From positions 951,402 to 1,015,401 of the forward strand of contig NZ_JACWMX010000001.1 in assembly GCF_014773245.1 (NCBI RefSeq): a DNA stretch of 64,000 bases, read 5' to 3'. Position numbers and translations under genes: made by a program. Shown piece after piece: positions 26,878 through 39,104 of this stretch; the stretch's first letter is position 1, and each line of letters begins with the position of its first letter. The DNA is from Mucilaginibacter glaciei. GTDB taxonomy: Bacteria; Bacteroidota; Bacteroidia; Sphingobacteriales; Sphingobacteriaceae. The notes under the pieces are model-generated. The model searched no databases and had not been told where the DNA came from. It saw only the letters and a program-made list of their open reading frames with translations.

Positions 26878-28053
26878 TCACTTGCCTGCGTTTGCCTTCA
26901 ACACCCTGATAAAATTCCCACCCAAAATCTTATTTACATCTTTCTTGGAATAATTAAGCTTTAACAATTCATCGGTGATTTTGTAATAGTCGGTAACACT
27001 ATCTAAACCTAATGGATATGACTCTGCACCGTCAAAGTCCGAGCCAATGCCCACATGGTCTGCCCCCATCAGTTTCACCATGTAATCGATATGTTTTATA
27101 AGCATACTTAATGGCGGGCGCAGCTGGTCGGCTTCGGTTTTGTAGATGGCGTTTAAGCGGATGCTTGCCAGATCGTAATCCTTATAGATCACCCGCAGCG
27201 AGTCGAACTGCGGTTTATACTTCGCCATAAACCGGGTATGTTTGGCCTCATAAGCGGTATCTACAAAACCGCTATAGAAGTTCACAAATACCACTCCCCC
27301 GTTTTTGGCAATGGCCCTTAGCTGATCGTCCTTTAAGTTACGGCGGTGCGGTGCCAGCGCATAAGCGCAACTGTGCGAAGCGATAACGGGCTTAGTAGTT
27401 GTTATCATCACATCATAAAATGTTTGTTCGCCTGGGTGAGAAAGGTCTATCATCACACCCAGATCGTTTAACCGCTTAACTACCTGTTTGCCAAAGGAAT
27501 TCAGTCCCTTATGTGACAAAGTATCGCCGTGCAGGGTTTCGTCACGCGCAGATGTCGCCCAGGGGGTACTGTTATTCCAGGTAAGGGTTAGGTAGGCCAT
27601 GCCCCGTTTATGCAGACTGTCGATGTAATCCAGCCGATCTTCGATCATGTGGCCGCCCTCTACCCCTATCATGGCCGCCAGTTTTTTTTGTTTTACGGTT
27701 TTCTTCAGTTCTTTGGCTGTTCGCACCAAAGTCATTTTATCGGGGTTGCGTTTAATGAGCGCGTCCAGCGAATCTATTTCGCGGTTGGCAAAGGCGTAGG
27801 CGGTACCGTGCCCGTAATCGCCGCTGCACCAGATAGAAAACACCTGCGCATCTAACCCACCCTGTTTAGCACGTACCAGGTCGAAATTACCTTCGGTTTG
27901 CAGTTTACCCAGGTCGGCTTTGGTGATCAGTTCATTAGAGATGGCATCATTATGGGTATCTATCAGGATAGCTTGTTGATGGATCTTTTGAACACCCTGG
28001 GCGGAGGCGAGTATCGCCGATAATAGAAATAGCGGTAAAAGAAACCTTTTCAT
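26878..28053 (-). CDS. Membrane dipeptidase, peptidase M19
   Basis: The 391-residue protein has a signal peptide (LLPLFLLSAILASAQ) and the renal-dipeptidase fold. IDTHNDAI carries the HxD metal pair, MIGVEGGHMIE the bridging glutamate, and MIDLSHPGEQTFYDV and VIASHSCAYAL the two further histidines. VGIGSDFDGAESYP closes the site. It hydrolyses dipeptides, including L-D forms, in the periplasm using two zinc ions. It is followed after 21 bp by the MNT gene on the same strand. Confidence 0.93.
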   Translation of the reverse strand: MKRFLLPLFLLSAILASAQGVQKIHQQAILIDTHNDAISNELITKADLGKLQTEGNFDLVRAKQGGLDAQVFSIWCSGDYGHGTAYAFANREIDSLDALIKRNPDKMTLVRTAKELKKTVKQKKLAAMIGVEGGHMIEDRLDYIDSLHKRGMAYLTLTWNNSTPWATSARDETLHGDTLSHKGLNSFGKQVVKRLNDLGVMIDLSHPGEQTFYDVMITTTKPVIASHSCAYALAPHRRNLKDDQLRAIAKNGGVVFVNFYSGFVDTAYEAKHTRFMAKYKPQFDSLRVIYKDYDLASIRLNAIYKTEADQLRPPLSMLIKHIDYMVKLMGADHVGIGSDFDGAESYPLGLDSVTDYYKITDELLKLNYSKKDVNKILGGNFIRVLKANAGK

Positions 28054-28075
28054 TTTTTGAAGATAATAAAAAAGT

Positions 28076-28160
28076 GCGTCATTGCCAGGTACGAAGCAAC
28101 CTATTTGCTTTACAGACCGCTCTGGCTACGTGGAGATTGCTTCGTACCTCGCAATGACGC
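28076..28160. repeat. Palindromic intergenic repeat
   Basis: Two 24-base arms (28076-28099 and 28137-28160) are reverse complements with one mismatch, around a 37-base centre. The arm core reads AGGTACGAAGCAA. The element fills the gap between the M19 gene and the carboxylase gene and has the look of a dispersed REP/MITE-like family common in Sphingobacteriaceae intergenic DNA (from memory). Confidence 0.75.
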
Positions 28161-28209
28161 GAATGGATATTTTAACTCTTATAGCTAGTCAGAATCCCTT
28201 ATTCCTAAT

Positions 28210-29838
28210 CTATGTCTGTATAATCCCTACATTAAATTGTTTTTCGATTGGCGCATGGTTAGCGGCTTCTATCCCCATAGAGATTACCTTTCGGGTTTCC
28301 AGCGGGTCTATGATACCGTCTACCCATAGCCTTGCCGCTGCGTAATAAGGTGTAGTTTGGGCGTTGTAGCGGTCAGTGGTTTGTTTTAGCAGTTCGGCTT
28401 CTTTTACATCATCAACCTCTTCGCCTTTTGCTTTTAAGCCGGCGGCCTGCATCTGCACCAATACTTTGGCCGCCTGCGCGCCGCCCATCACCGCTATTTT
28501 AGCTGATGGCCAGGCATAGATCAACCGGGGGTCGTAAGCCTTTCCGCACATGGCATAGTTACCCGCACCGTACGAGTTGCCTATCACGATGGTAAACTTA
28601 GGCACAACCGAATTAGCTACGGCGTTTACCATTTTAGCACCATCCTTAATAATGCCGCCGTGCTCGCTCCTGCTGCCCACCATAAAACCGGTAACATCCT
28701 GCAGAAACACCAGCGGGATCTTCTTCTGGTTGCAGTTCATGATAAAACGGGTGGCCTTATCTGCACTGTCGGAATAGATCACACCGCCAAACTGCATCTC
28801 GCCTTTTTTAGATTTGATCACCTTGCGCTGGTTGGCCACGATGCCTACCGCCCAACCGTCTACACGGCCCAGGCCGCAAATAATCGACTGCCCATAACCT
28901 GCTTTATATTCCTCAAATTCCGAATCATCAATTAATCGTTTGATAATCTCGTACATATCATAAGCCTTATCTCGCGTATCCGGCAGGATACCGTAAATAT
29001 CTTTTTCGTTCAGTTTGGGTGCCGATGGTTTAATACGGTCGAACCCTGCTTTGGTGTAATCGCCCACCTTATTCATAATGTTTCGGATAGAATCCAGGCA
29101 GGCTTTATCGTTAGGGTGCTTGTAATCGGTAACGCCGCTGATCTCGCACTGGGTGGTAGCGCCGCCCAGCGTTTCGTTATCTACATCTTCGCCGATGGCC
29201 GATTTAACCAGGTAAGATCCGGCCAGAAAAACCGAACCTGTACCCTCCACGATCATCGCTTCATCACTCATGATAGGCAGATAAGCGCCACCTGCCACAC
29301 ACGAACCCATAATGGCGGAGATCTGGATAATGCCCATGCTGCTCATCATAGCGTTATTGCGAAAGATTCGACCAAAGTGTTCTTTATCCGGGAAGATCTC
29401 GTCCTGCAAAGGCAAATATACCCCTGCCGAATCAACCAGGTAGATAATAGGCAGCCTGTTTTCCATCGCGATTTCCTGCGCACGAAGGTTCTTTTTGGCA
29501 GTGATCGGGAACCAGGCACCGGCCTTTACCGTTGCATCATTGGCTACTACCACACACTGCCTGCCGCTTACATAACCTATACCGCAAACCACGCCACCGC
29601 TTGGGCAACCGCCATGCTCGGCATACATGCCATCGGCGGTAAACGCGCCAACTTCCAGCCAGGGTTTATCCTCGTCAAGCAAATAGGCAACGCGTTCGCG
29701 GGCCAGCATTTTGCCTTTCTCCTTTTGTTTGGCAGCGGCCTTTTCGCCACCGCCCATAAAGATCTTTTTAAGCTTTGTGTTAAATTCGTAAACAAGTTGT
29801 TTATTAACATCCTCATTCTTATTGAATTCCAAATCCAT
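28210..29838 (-). CDS. Acyl-CoA carboxylase, carboxyltransferase beta subunit
   Basis: This 542-residue biotin-dependent carboxyltransferase has both crotonase-like halves. The N-domain has KMLARERVAYLLD, GIGYVSGRQCVVVANDATVKAGAWFP and DSAGVYLP; the C-domain has VFLQDVTGFMVG, GAKMVNAVANS and IGNSYGAGNYAMCG. Length and motifs fit methylcrotonoyl-CoA carboxylase beta or a propionyl-CoA carboxylase beta of the same clade; methylcrotonoyl (leucine catabolism) is my preferred reading. The biotin carboxylase alpha subunit is not adjacent. Confidence 0.9.
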   Translation of the reverse strand: MDLEFNKNEDVNKQLVYEFNTKLKKIFMGGGEKAAAKQKEKGKMLARERVAYLLDEDKPWLEVGAFTADGMYAEHGGCPSGGVVCGIGYVSGRQCVVVANDATVKAGAWFPITAKKNLRAQEIAMENRLPIIYLVDSAGVYLPLQDEIFPDKEHFGRIFRNNAMMSSMGIIQISAIMGSCVAGGAYLPIMSDEAMIVEGTGSVFLAGSYLVKSAIGEDVDNETLGGATTQCEISGVTDYKHPNDKACLDSIRNIMNKVGDYTKAGFDRIKPSAPKLNEKDIYGILPDTRDKAYDMYEIIKRLIDDSEFEEYKAGYGQSIICGLGRVDGWAVGIVANQRKVIKSKKGEMQFGGVIYSDSADKATRFIMNCNQKKIPLVFLQDVTGFMVGSRSEHGGIIKDGAKMVNAVANSVVPKFTIVIGNSYGAGNYAMCGKAYDPRLIYAWPSAKIAVMGGAQAAKVLVQMQAAGLKAKGEEVDDVKEAELLKQTTDRYNAQTTPYYAAARLWVDGIIDPLETRKVISMGIEAANHAPIEKQFNVGIIQT

Positions 29839-29984
29839 ACGCGTATATAATAGGTGCTGTAATTTTAGGAAAATAAGTTGAGAATTAGATAAGGATGATT
29901 TGATTTATTATGCATGCATAGCAATAACTTAAAGTTAAATAAAAACAATTTATTAACCGTAGCGTTAAATCTAAAATTACGCTC

Positions 29985-30446
29985 ATGCAGATACGCCCGA
30001 CAGCCATTTCTTCGCTATTATTTTTAGCTGCCTGTACCAGCCCGGAAAAGAAACCGGCCAATCTGTTATATGATACGGTTAGCGCGAAATCTGATACTGT
30101 AAAGTTTTCTGAGCCGTTGGTGAAAAGCCTGTATGGCAAATCTGACCTGGTGGCAAAGGTCAAAGTCATCAGCGCAGTAAAACAGCAGGAGATCTTCATC
30201 GTTACGGCCCAATTGATGGAAGCTTACAAAGGGCAGGCCGAAAAAAATTCGACCATTAAATACGAAGCTTTTTTAGAAGAGGGCGACTATAAAGAATTTG
30301 TAGAGAAAGATCTCATCATATTCCTGACTACCAACAAACAGGATAAAAAGCTTTACGACCAGGGCGTACGCTGGGGCCGCACGGAACCTAATGTTGAGTT
30401 TGCTTACAACTCGATGCTTAAAAACTACATCCTTAAATTAAAATAA
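29985..30446 (+). CDS. Lipoprotein next to the Tae4-like amidase
   Basis: This 153-residue protein has a short lipoprotein signal (SSLLFLAACTSPEK, Cys17). The core (SDLVAKVKVISAVKQQEIF, LMEAYKGQAEKNSTIKYEAF, EEGDYKEFVEKDLIIFLTT) resembles the OB-like NTR/TIMP-type beta barrel, but that is a pattern judgement only. It is directly followed by the Tae4-like amidase frame, one base past its stop. It could be a periplasm-facing immunity protein, or an N-terminal piece once fused to the amidase. It is on the plus strand amid minus-strand housekeeping genes, which suggests an inserted accessory pair. Confidence 0.72.
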   Translation: MQIRPTAISSLLFLAACTSPEKKPANLLYDTVSAKSDTVKFSEPLVKSLYGKSDLVAKVKVISAVKQQEIFIVTAQLMEAYKGQAEKNSTIKYEAFLEEGDYKEFVEKDLIIFLTTNKQDKKLYDQGVRWGRTEPNVEFAYNSMLKNYILKLK

Positions 30447-30471
30447 TACGATTTTACCTACTTACGAAAGT

Positions 30472-30942
30472 TTGATAACAAACTATCCAGGGAGTAATTA
30501 CAGTTCGTTCCAGGTTAGGGAATTGATTAAAGGAGAAGTAGAATCACATTCGCCAACTTTTAGTAATACCTGCGTTATAAGAATGAGGAGGGCATTCAAT
30601 TATGCCAACGCGGGCAAGTTGTTTGATATCCCTAAAAGCTATCCGGGTATGTTAACCTTTACCGGTGGCGATAAATTATTTTACGCTATACGGGTGGCCG
30701 AATTCAATACTTTTTTGAGACAGAAGTACTACGCCCCTACTGTTTCGCTAACCAGGAAAAACGGCGAGTTTGACTTGGCGAAGATCAAAAACATAACCGG
30801 AATCATTAGGTTTGAAGTAAGCGGTTGGAGTGATGCAACCGGGCACTTTACTTTTTGGGATGGTTCATCGTGTGTTTATTGCGGAGACCATAATTATTTC
30901 GCCATGAAGCAAACAACCTCCATCTCGTTTTGGAAGTGTTAA
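30472..30942 (+). CDS. Tae4-like peptidoglycan amidase, start codon doubtful
   Basis: The product resembles T6SS amidase effector Tae4 (DL-endopeptidase of peptidoglycan). SNTCVIRMRRAFNYA carries the catalytic cysteine (C34), GWSDATGHFTFWDG the catalytic histidine (H125), and a CVYC pair and NYF follow. No signal peptide is visible. The first usable start is TTG at 30472, but the frame is open back to 30442. The upstream residues (TILPTYES) continue the typical Tae4 N-terminus, LPTY..L..NYP. The codon where an ATG would be expected, 30448, is ACG. So the gene either starts at ACG, has lost its start, or was split from the lipoprotein upstream by a frameshift. Confidence 0.8.
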   Translation: MITNYPGSNYSSFQVRELIKGEVESHSPTFSNTCVIRMRRAFNYANAGKLFDIPKSYPGMLTFTGGDKLFYAIRVAEFNTFLRQKYYAPTVSLTRKNGEFDLAKIKNITGIIRFEVSGWSDATGHFTFWDGSSCVYCGDHNYFAMKQTTSISFWKC

Positions 30943-30982
30943 TTTCGCAGGTGTAAATTTTGATTAACATAGGCGGGATAAA

Positions 30983-31567
30983 TTAAGTCAAATTCCTGTC
31001 CCTAAACCAAACCTCATCGGGTTTAATATCGATGTTTTCCATCAGGTTTACCAGTTCGATAGCATCAACCGAGGTAAGCACCAGATCGCGGTTAGCCTGT
31101 TTCAGAAAGCGTTGCTCCACCATCACATCCATCTGCATCAACAGATGGTCGTAAAAGCCGTTCACGTTCAGCACACCTACCGGGTGGGTATGCAGCCCTA
31201 ACTGGAGCCACGTAAGCACTTCAAAGAATTCCTCTAACGTGCCGAAACCGCCGGGCAGCATAATAATTCCGTCGCACAGATCATTCATTAACTGCTTGCG
31301 CTGGTGCATATTCTCCACAATATGCAATTCTGTTAAGCCGGTGTGGCCAACTTCTTTATCCATCAAAAACTGCGGGATAACGCCAATAGCCTTGCCGCCC
31401 TTACCCAGTACGGCATCGGCCAATACACCCATTACGCCAACTTTACCACCGCCGTATATCAGGGTGATCTCTTTAGCCGCCATCACGGTAGCCAATTGCT
31501 CGACCACCTCTTTTAACGCCGGGTCGCTGCTGATATTAGCGCCACAGAATACACATATAGATTTCAT
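30983..31567 (-). CDS. LOG-family Rossmann-fold protein (TIGR00730)
   Basis: This 194-residue protein has the LOG motif PGGFGTLEEFFEVLTW, which binds nucleotide phosphate, and YGGGKVGVMG near residue 40. The second catalytic region is ENMHQRKQLM. Members act as cytokinin riboside 5-prime-monophosphate phosphoribohydrolases or other nucleotide 5-prime-monophosphate nucleosidases. In non-plant-associated bacteria the role is probably nucleotide salvage. It converges with the Tae4-like gene, 40 bp away. Confidence 0.93.
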   Translation of the reverse strand: MKSICVFCGANISSDPALKEVVEQLATVMAAKEITLIYGGGKVGVMGVLADAVLGKGGKAIGVIPQFLMDKEVGHTGLTELHIVENMHQRKQLMNDLCDGIIMLPGGFGTLEEFFEVLTWLQLGLHTHPVGVLNVNGFYDHLLMQMDVMVEQRFLKQANRDLVLTSVDAIELVNLMENIDIKPDEVWFRDRNLT

Positions 31568-31599
31568 AATATGTCTTTTAAAATTGACTTGTCATGATG

Positions 31600-31642
31600 A
31601 GCCTGTCGAACCATGAACCCAGCACATGCCGTTCGACAAGCT
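31600..31642. repeat. Small inverted repeat
   Basis: Arms 31600-31611 (AGCCTGTCGAAC) and 31631-31642 (GTTCGACAAGCT) pair with one mismatch across a 19-base centre. It lies between the LOG gene and the next small gene and looks like part of a dispersed REP-like family; it could also act as a weak terminator. Confidence 0.55.
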
Positions 31643-31654
31643 TGCCTTTGATAT

Positions 31655-31945
31655 TTACTCCTGCTCGATCGTATTAATAATCAGCCCGAGGCCTAACTTG
31701 ACCTTATGGATCAATGCCTTCAGTTGATCTGCAGATAAACCGTTTTCCAGTTCGTCTTCATTGATATCGCCCATTCTGTCCAGCAGTTTTTCTAAACCCA
31801 GTCCGTACTCGGCATCCAGCCGGGCACCGTCCAGTTCCAGTAATACAAATATGCTCGATAAGCGGCCGTAGTAGGTATCGGCAGTAAGCCTGTCCAGCGT
31901 ACCGTATTCGTATTTAAGCCGGTTTAAAAAATCTATCAATATCAT
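31655..31945 (-). CDS. Small protein of unknown function
   Basis: I do not recognise this 96-residue protein. It is acidic, predicted helical (FLNRLKYEYGTLDRL, LGLEKLLDRMGD, ADQLKALIHKVKLGLGLIINTIEQE), and has no signal peptide. Codon use matches neighbouring genes and the frame is free of overlap, so it is likely a real cytoplasmic protein. It is divergent from the ABC exporter gene. Confidence 0.6.
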   Translation of the reverse strand: MILIDFLNRLKYEYGTLDRLTADTYYGRLSSIFVLLELDGARLDAEYGLGLEKLLDRMGDINEDELENGLSADQLKALIHKVKLGLGLIINTIEQE

Positions 31946-32083
31946 AATACTTCAACTGTTTAGAGCCTTAGCCAAAACTAATATTATAAAACAGGTTAAG
32001 TAAATCGAATGTCAATTATTTATGCCCATAACAAAGCTCCCGTTAACATGGTGTAATATTGTACAACATCATCATAAAAAAAT

Positions 32084-33919
<1,836 letters not shown>

Positions 33920-33981
33920 AGAGTAAGTTTTACGTGGTAAGTTTTAAGTTTTACGTGAGAAAGCTTAAGTTTAAAGTAAAA

Positions 33982-34030
33982 GACCGAAAGATGGGCCGGA
34001 GAAAAAATTCTCGCATCCCGCCTTTCGGAC
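33982..34030. repeat. Inverted repeat after the ABC exporter
   Basis: CCGAAAG (33984-33990) pairs with CTTTCGG (34022-34028), with further partial pairing inside. It sits in the convergent gap between the ABC exporter and guaB, flanked by repeats of AAGTTTTACGT-like sequence at about 33925-33970. It could terminate either gene, but no clean U-tract is present. Confidence 0.45.
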
Positions 34031-34078
34031 TTTCAATGTATAGTTATGACTTACAACTCAGAACTCACAACTTAAAAA

Positions 34079-37022
<2,944 letters not shown>

Positions 37023-37040
37023 TTTATATGTTTCGATGCA

Positions 37041-38309
37041 TTATTCGCTGATCACCTCAGCTGGTTCTTCAACTTTCTCGGCCAGGTAAACCAGGGTCGA
37101 TGAATTTTCTTTCCTAAACAATTTATTGGCCTGTTCCCTGATCTGTGCAGCGGTAACCGCCAGGAATTTTCCTGTCTCCAGGTTAAAATCGTCGGCATCG
37201 CCCATCAACTCATAAAAAGCCAGGTTCATCGCTTTATCCAATAACGACATCTCGGCAAATACCATGGTCGATTCGGTTTTGTTCTTCACCTTGGTCAATT
37301 CGTTGGCAGGTACTTCTTCGGCTTTCATCTTCTCCAATTCCTGCCATAGTGCAGCTTCAGCCTGTTCGATAGTAACACCGTCTAAAGGTTTACCCTCCAG
37401 CACAAACATCCCGGTATCCATACTGCCCGTAACGTAGGCGTGTACTTCGCTAAACAGTTGCTTATCCTTAACAAGACTTTTATATAGCCGCGACGAGTTA
37501 CCGCGCGAGAGGATATCAGACATCAGCTCGATAGCATAATAACCCGGCGACAAACGCCCCTCCATCTGGAAAGCGATATATACATCGTTTAGCGGAACCT
37601 TGGCGTGTACCGTTTCGCGGCGTTCTTCGTTCTGCGGCTGCTCTAGTGGCAGGTTGCGGTTATACTTTTCACCTGCTGGGATAGATCCAAACCATTTTTC
37701 GGCAAGGGCCTTTACATCCTCAGTTTTTACATCGCCCCCTACTACCATCACGGCATTTTGCGGATTATAATGTTTTTTGAAGAAGGCCTTCACGTCCTCA
37801 ATCTTAGCATCCTCGATATGTTTGATGGTTTTACCTATGGTTGCCCATCTATATGGGTGATTTTTATAAACCATAGGCCTCAGCTTTAACCAAACGTCGC
37901 CGTAAGGCTGGTTCAGGTAGCGCTGTTTAAATTCCTCTATAACTACATTACGCTGTACCTCGAGGCTTTTTTCGCTGAAAGCAAGGCTGAGCATGCGGTC
38001 GCTCTCTAACCAAAAGGCGGTTTCTAAATTGGCCGATGGCAGGGTGATGTAATAGTTGGTAATATCATTACTGGTGAAGGCGTTATTTTCGCCGCCCACC
38101 CTTTGCAGCGGGCCGTCATAATTGGGAATGTTAACCGATCCGCCGAACATTAAATGCTCAAACAAATGGGCAAATCCGGTTTGCTCGGGGTCTTCGTCAC
38201 GTGCGCCAACATCATATAAGATGTTAAGCACGGCCATCGGGGTGGTACTATCTTCGTGGACAATAACACGCAGGCCATTGTCTAATTTAAATCTATTGAA
38301 TTTAACCAT
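37041..38309 (-). CDS. M16-family zinc peptidase subunit, catalytic
   Basis: This 422-residue M16B peptidase has an intact inverted zinc motif H48-L-F-E51-H52 in FAHLFEHLMFGG. The downstream glutamate region VQRNVVIEEFKQRY supplies the third ligand. The C-terminal domain has LSRGNSSRLYKSLVKDKQL, but is otherwise less conserved. There is no signal peptide, so the pair is probably cytoplasmic or periplasmic by an unseen route. It is transcribed ahead of the non-catalytic subunit, and the two should form a clam-shell heterodimer that degrades peptides. Confidence 0.93.
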   Translation of the reverse strand: MVKFNRFKLDNGLRVIVHEDSTTPMAVLNILYDVGARDEDPEQTGFAHLFEHLMFGGSVNIPNYDGPLQRVGGENNAFTSNDITNYYITLPSANLETAFWLESDRMLSLAFSEKSLEVQRNVVIEEFKQRYLNQPYGDVWLKLRPMVYKNHPYRWATIGKTIKHIEDAKIEDVKAFFKKHYNPQNAVMVVGGDVKTEDVKALAEKWFGSIPAGEKYNRNLPLEQPQNEERRETVHAKVPLNDVYIAFQMEGRLSPGYYAIELMSDILSRGNSSRLYKSLVKDKQLFSEVHAYVTGSMDTGMFVLEGKPLDGVTIEQAEAALWQELEKMKAEEVPANELTKVKNKTESTMVFAEMSLLDKAMNLAFYELMGDADDFNLETGKFLAVTAAQIREQANKLFRKENSSTLVYLAEKVEEPAEVISE

Positions 38310-38456
38310 TTGTTTACAATCAATTTACGGTAGGCAAATGTATAATTTTTGTTTAAAGGTTATAATTGTTATCACCTTTATATAACCGACTCCGGCTTTT
38401 TTTAACTTAAGCGTGGCAATAAACTGACGTTATATTTAAACATTTAATTTACCAAG

Positions 38457-38549
38457 ATGGCTAAGAGCCGTTACGCTTGGATTGCAGAAGAGCCGAGGCA
38501 AAAAACTTTTGGCATTACTTCAAAAATAAAAAGTCAGAATTTGAAATAG
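38457..38549 (+). CDS. Possible 30-residue ORF, weak
   Basis: An ATG at 38457 opens a 30-codon frame (begins MAKSRYAWIAEEP) ending in TAG at 38549. The composition looks protein-like, but its last third lies in a terminator stem, so it may be a gene remnant or chance. I know no family for it. Confidence 0.2.
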   Translation: MAKSRYAWIAEEPRQKTFGITSKIKSQNLK

Positions 38550-38582
38550 CTTTATTCGCTACCTTTCAAATTCCGACTTTTT
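38528..38582. terminator. Hairpin terminator between convergent units
   Basis: Two 19-base arms (38528-38546 and 38564-38582) pair with one mismatch, ending in five A/T bases on each side around a 17-base loop. It is placed right after the stop of the minus-strand gene at 38606 and can terminate it; it works in both orientations. Confidence 0.75.
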
Positions 38583-38605
38583 ATTTTTAAATGATAACTC
38601 TTCGC

Positions 38606-38950
38606 TTACTCAGTCGGCCGGTCGCTACCGTGCAGGTTTTGACTTACCTGGCCGTGGTGCAATTTAGCCCCTATTGCCGATGAACTGTCATTTGCATAAG
38701 TACCGTAAGCATTTACCAATATCCCCTTCAGGTTATATTTTGCAGAGCTTATGCCGTAAACTATTGCTGCATCATCCGGGTTACTTTGCCCCTCAAATCG
38801 GTAAAATTCGTCTATCTCGAAGTCATCGGCAGCCATGTGAATGTCTTGCGCTTTATCATCTACCGTATCGCCTTCCAGGCTTAGGTTGGCATCGTATCCG
38901 CGTTTGGTTAAATCGTTAGTTGCGTCAACTAATGTTTCAAAATTTTTCAT
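38606..38950 (-). CDS. Small Bacteroidota protein, 'PRPP synthetase'-labelled family
   Basis: The 114-residue protein matches a small Bacteroidota family I recall by the pattern DDFEIDEFYRFEGQSNPDDAAIVYGISSAKYNLKGILVNAYGTY. Databases often label it 'phosphoribosylpyrophosphate synthetase', but it lacks the PRPP synthetase fold and length, so that name should not be trusted. It has no signal peptide or membrane segment. The C-terminal tail (HHGQVSQNLHGSDRPTE) extends beyond the conserved part. The function is unknown. It is a single-gene unit with its own terminator. Confidence 0.7.
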   Translation of the reverse strand: MKNFETLVDATNDLTKRGYDANLSLEGDTVDDKAQDIHMAADDFEIDEFYRFEGQSNPDDAAIVYGISSAKYNLKGILVNAYGTYANDSSSAIGAKLHHGQVSQNLHGSDRPTE

Positions 38951-39046
38951 GGCATTAATTTTTTGGTGTGATGTAGTTTATATAAGTTAAACCTCAAACC
39001 TTAGATGTTGTTTTAGTTATCGTCCTAAGAAAAAACTTTCCCAAAA

Positions 39047-39077
39047 AAAAGCGGCAGGTTTTAAGCCTGCCGCTTTT
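39047..39077. terminator. Hairpin terminator
   Basis: The perfect 12-base arms AAAAGCGGCAGG (39047-39058) and CCTGCCGCTTTT (39066-39077) enclose a 7-base loop. It sits about 30 bp downstream of the secreted lipoprotein gene on the minus strand, followed on that strand by a T-tract. Confidence 0.88.
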
Positions 39078-39104
39078 AAATAAGCTAAATCGATCTGGAT
39101 TTAA

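Noticed and set aside
29116..29850. 244-codon plus-strand open frame
   Set aside because: It is wholly antisense to the acyl-CoA carboxylase gene, rich in His/Gln/Arg from mirrored codons, with no domain pattern.
38606..38950. Annotation as phosphoribosylpyrophosphate synthetase
   Set aside because: At 114 residues it lacks the PRPP-binding motifs and half of the enzyme's length; the name is a database habit.
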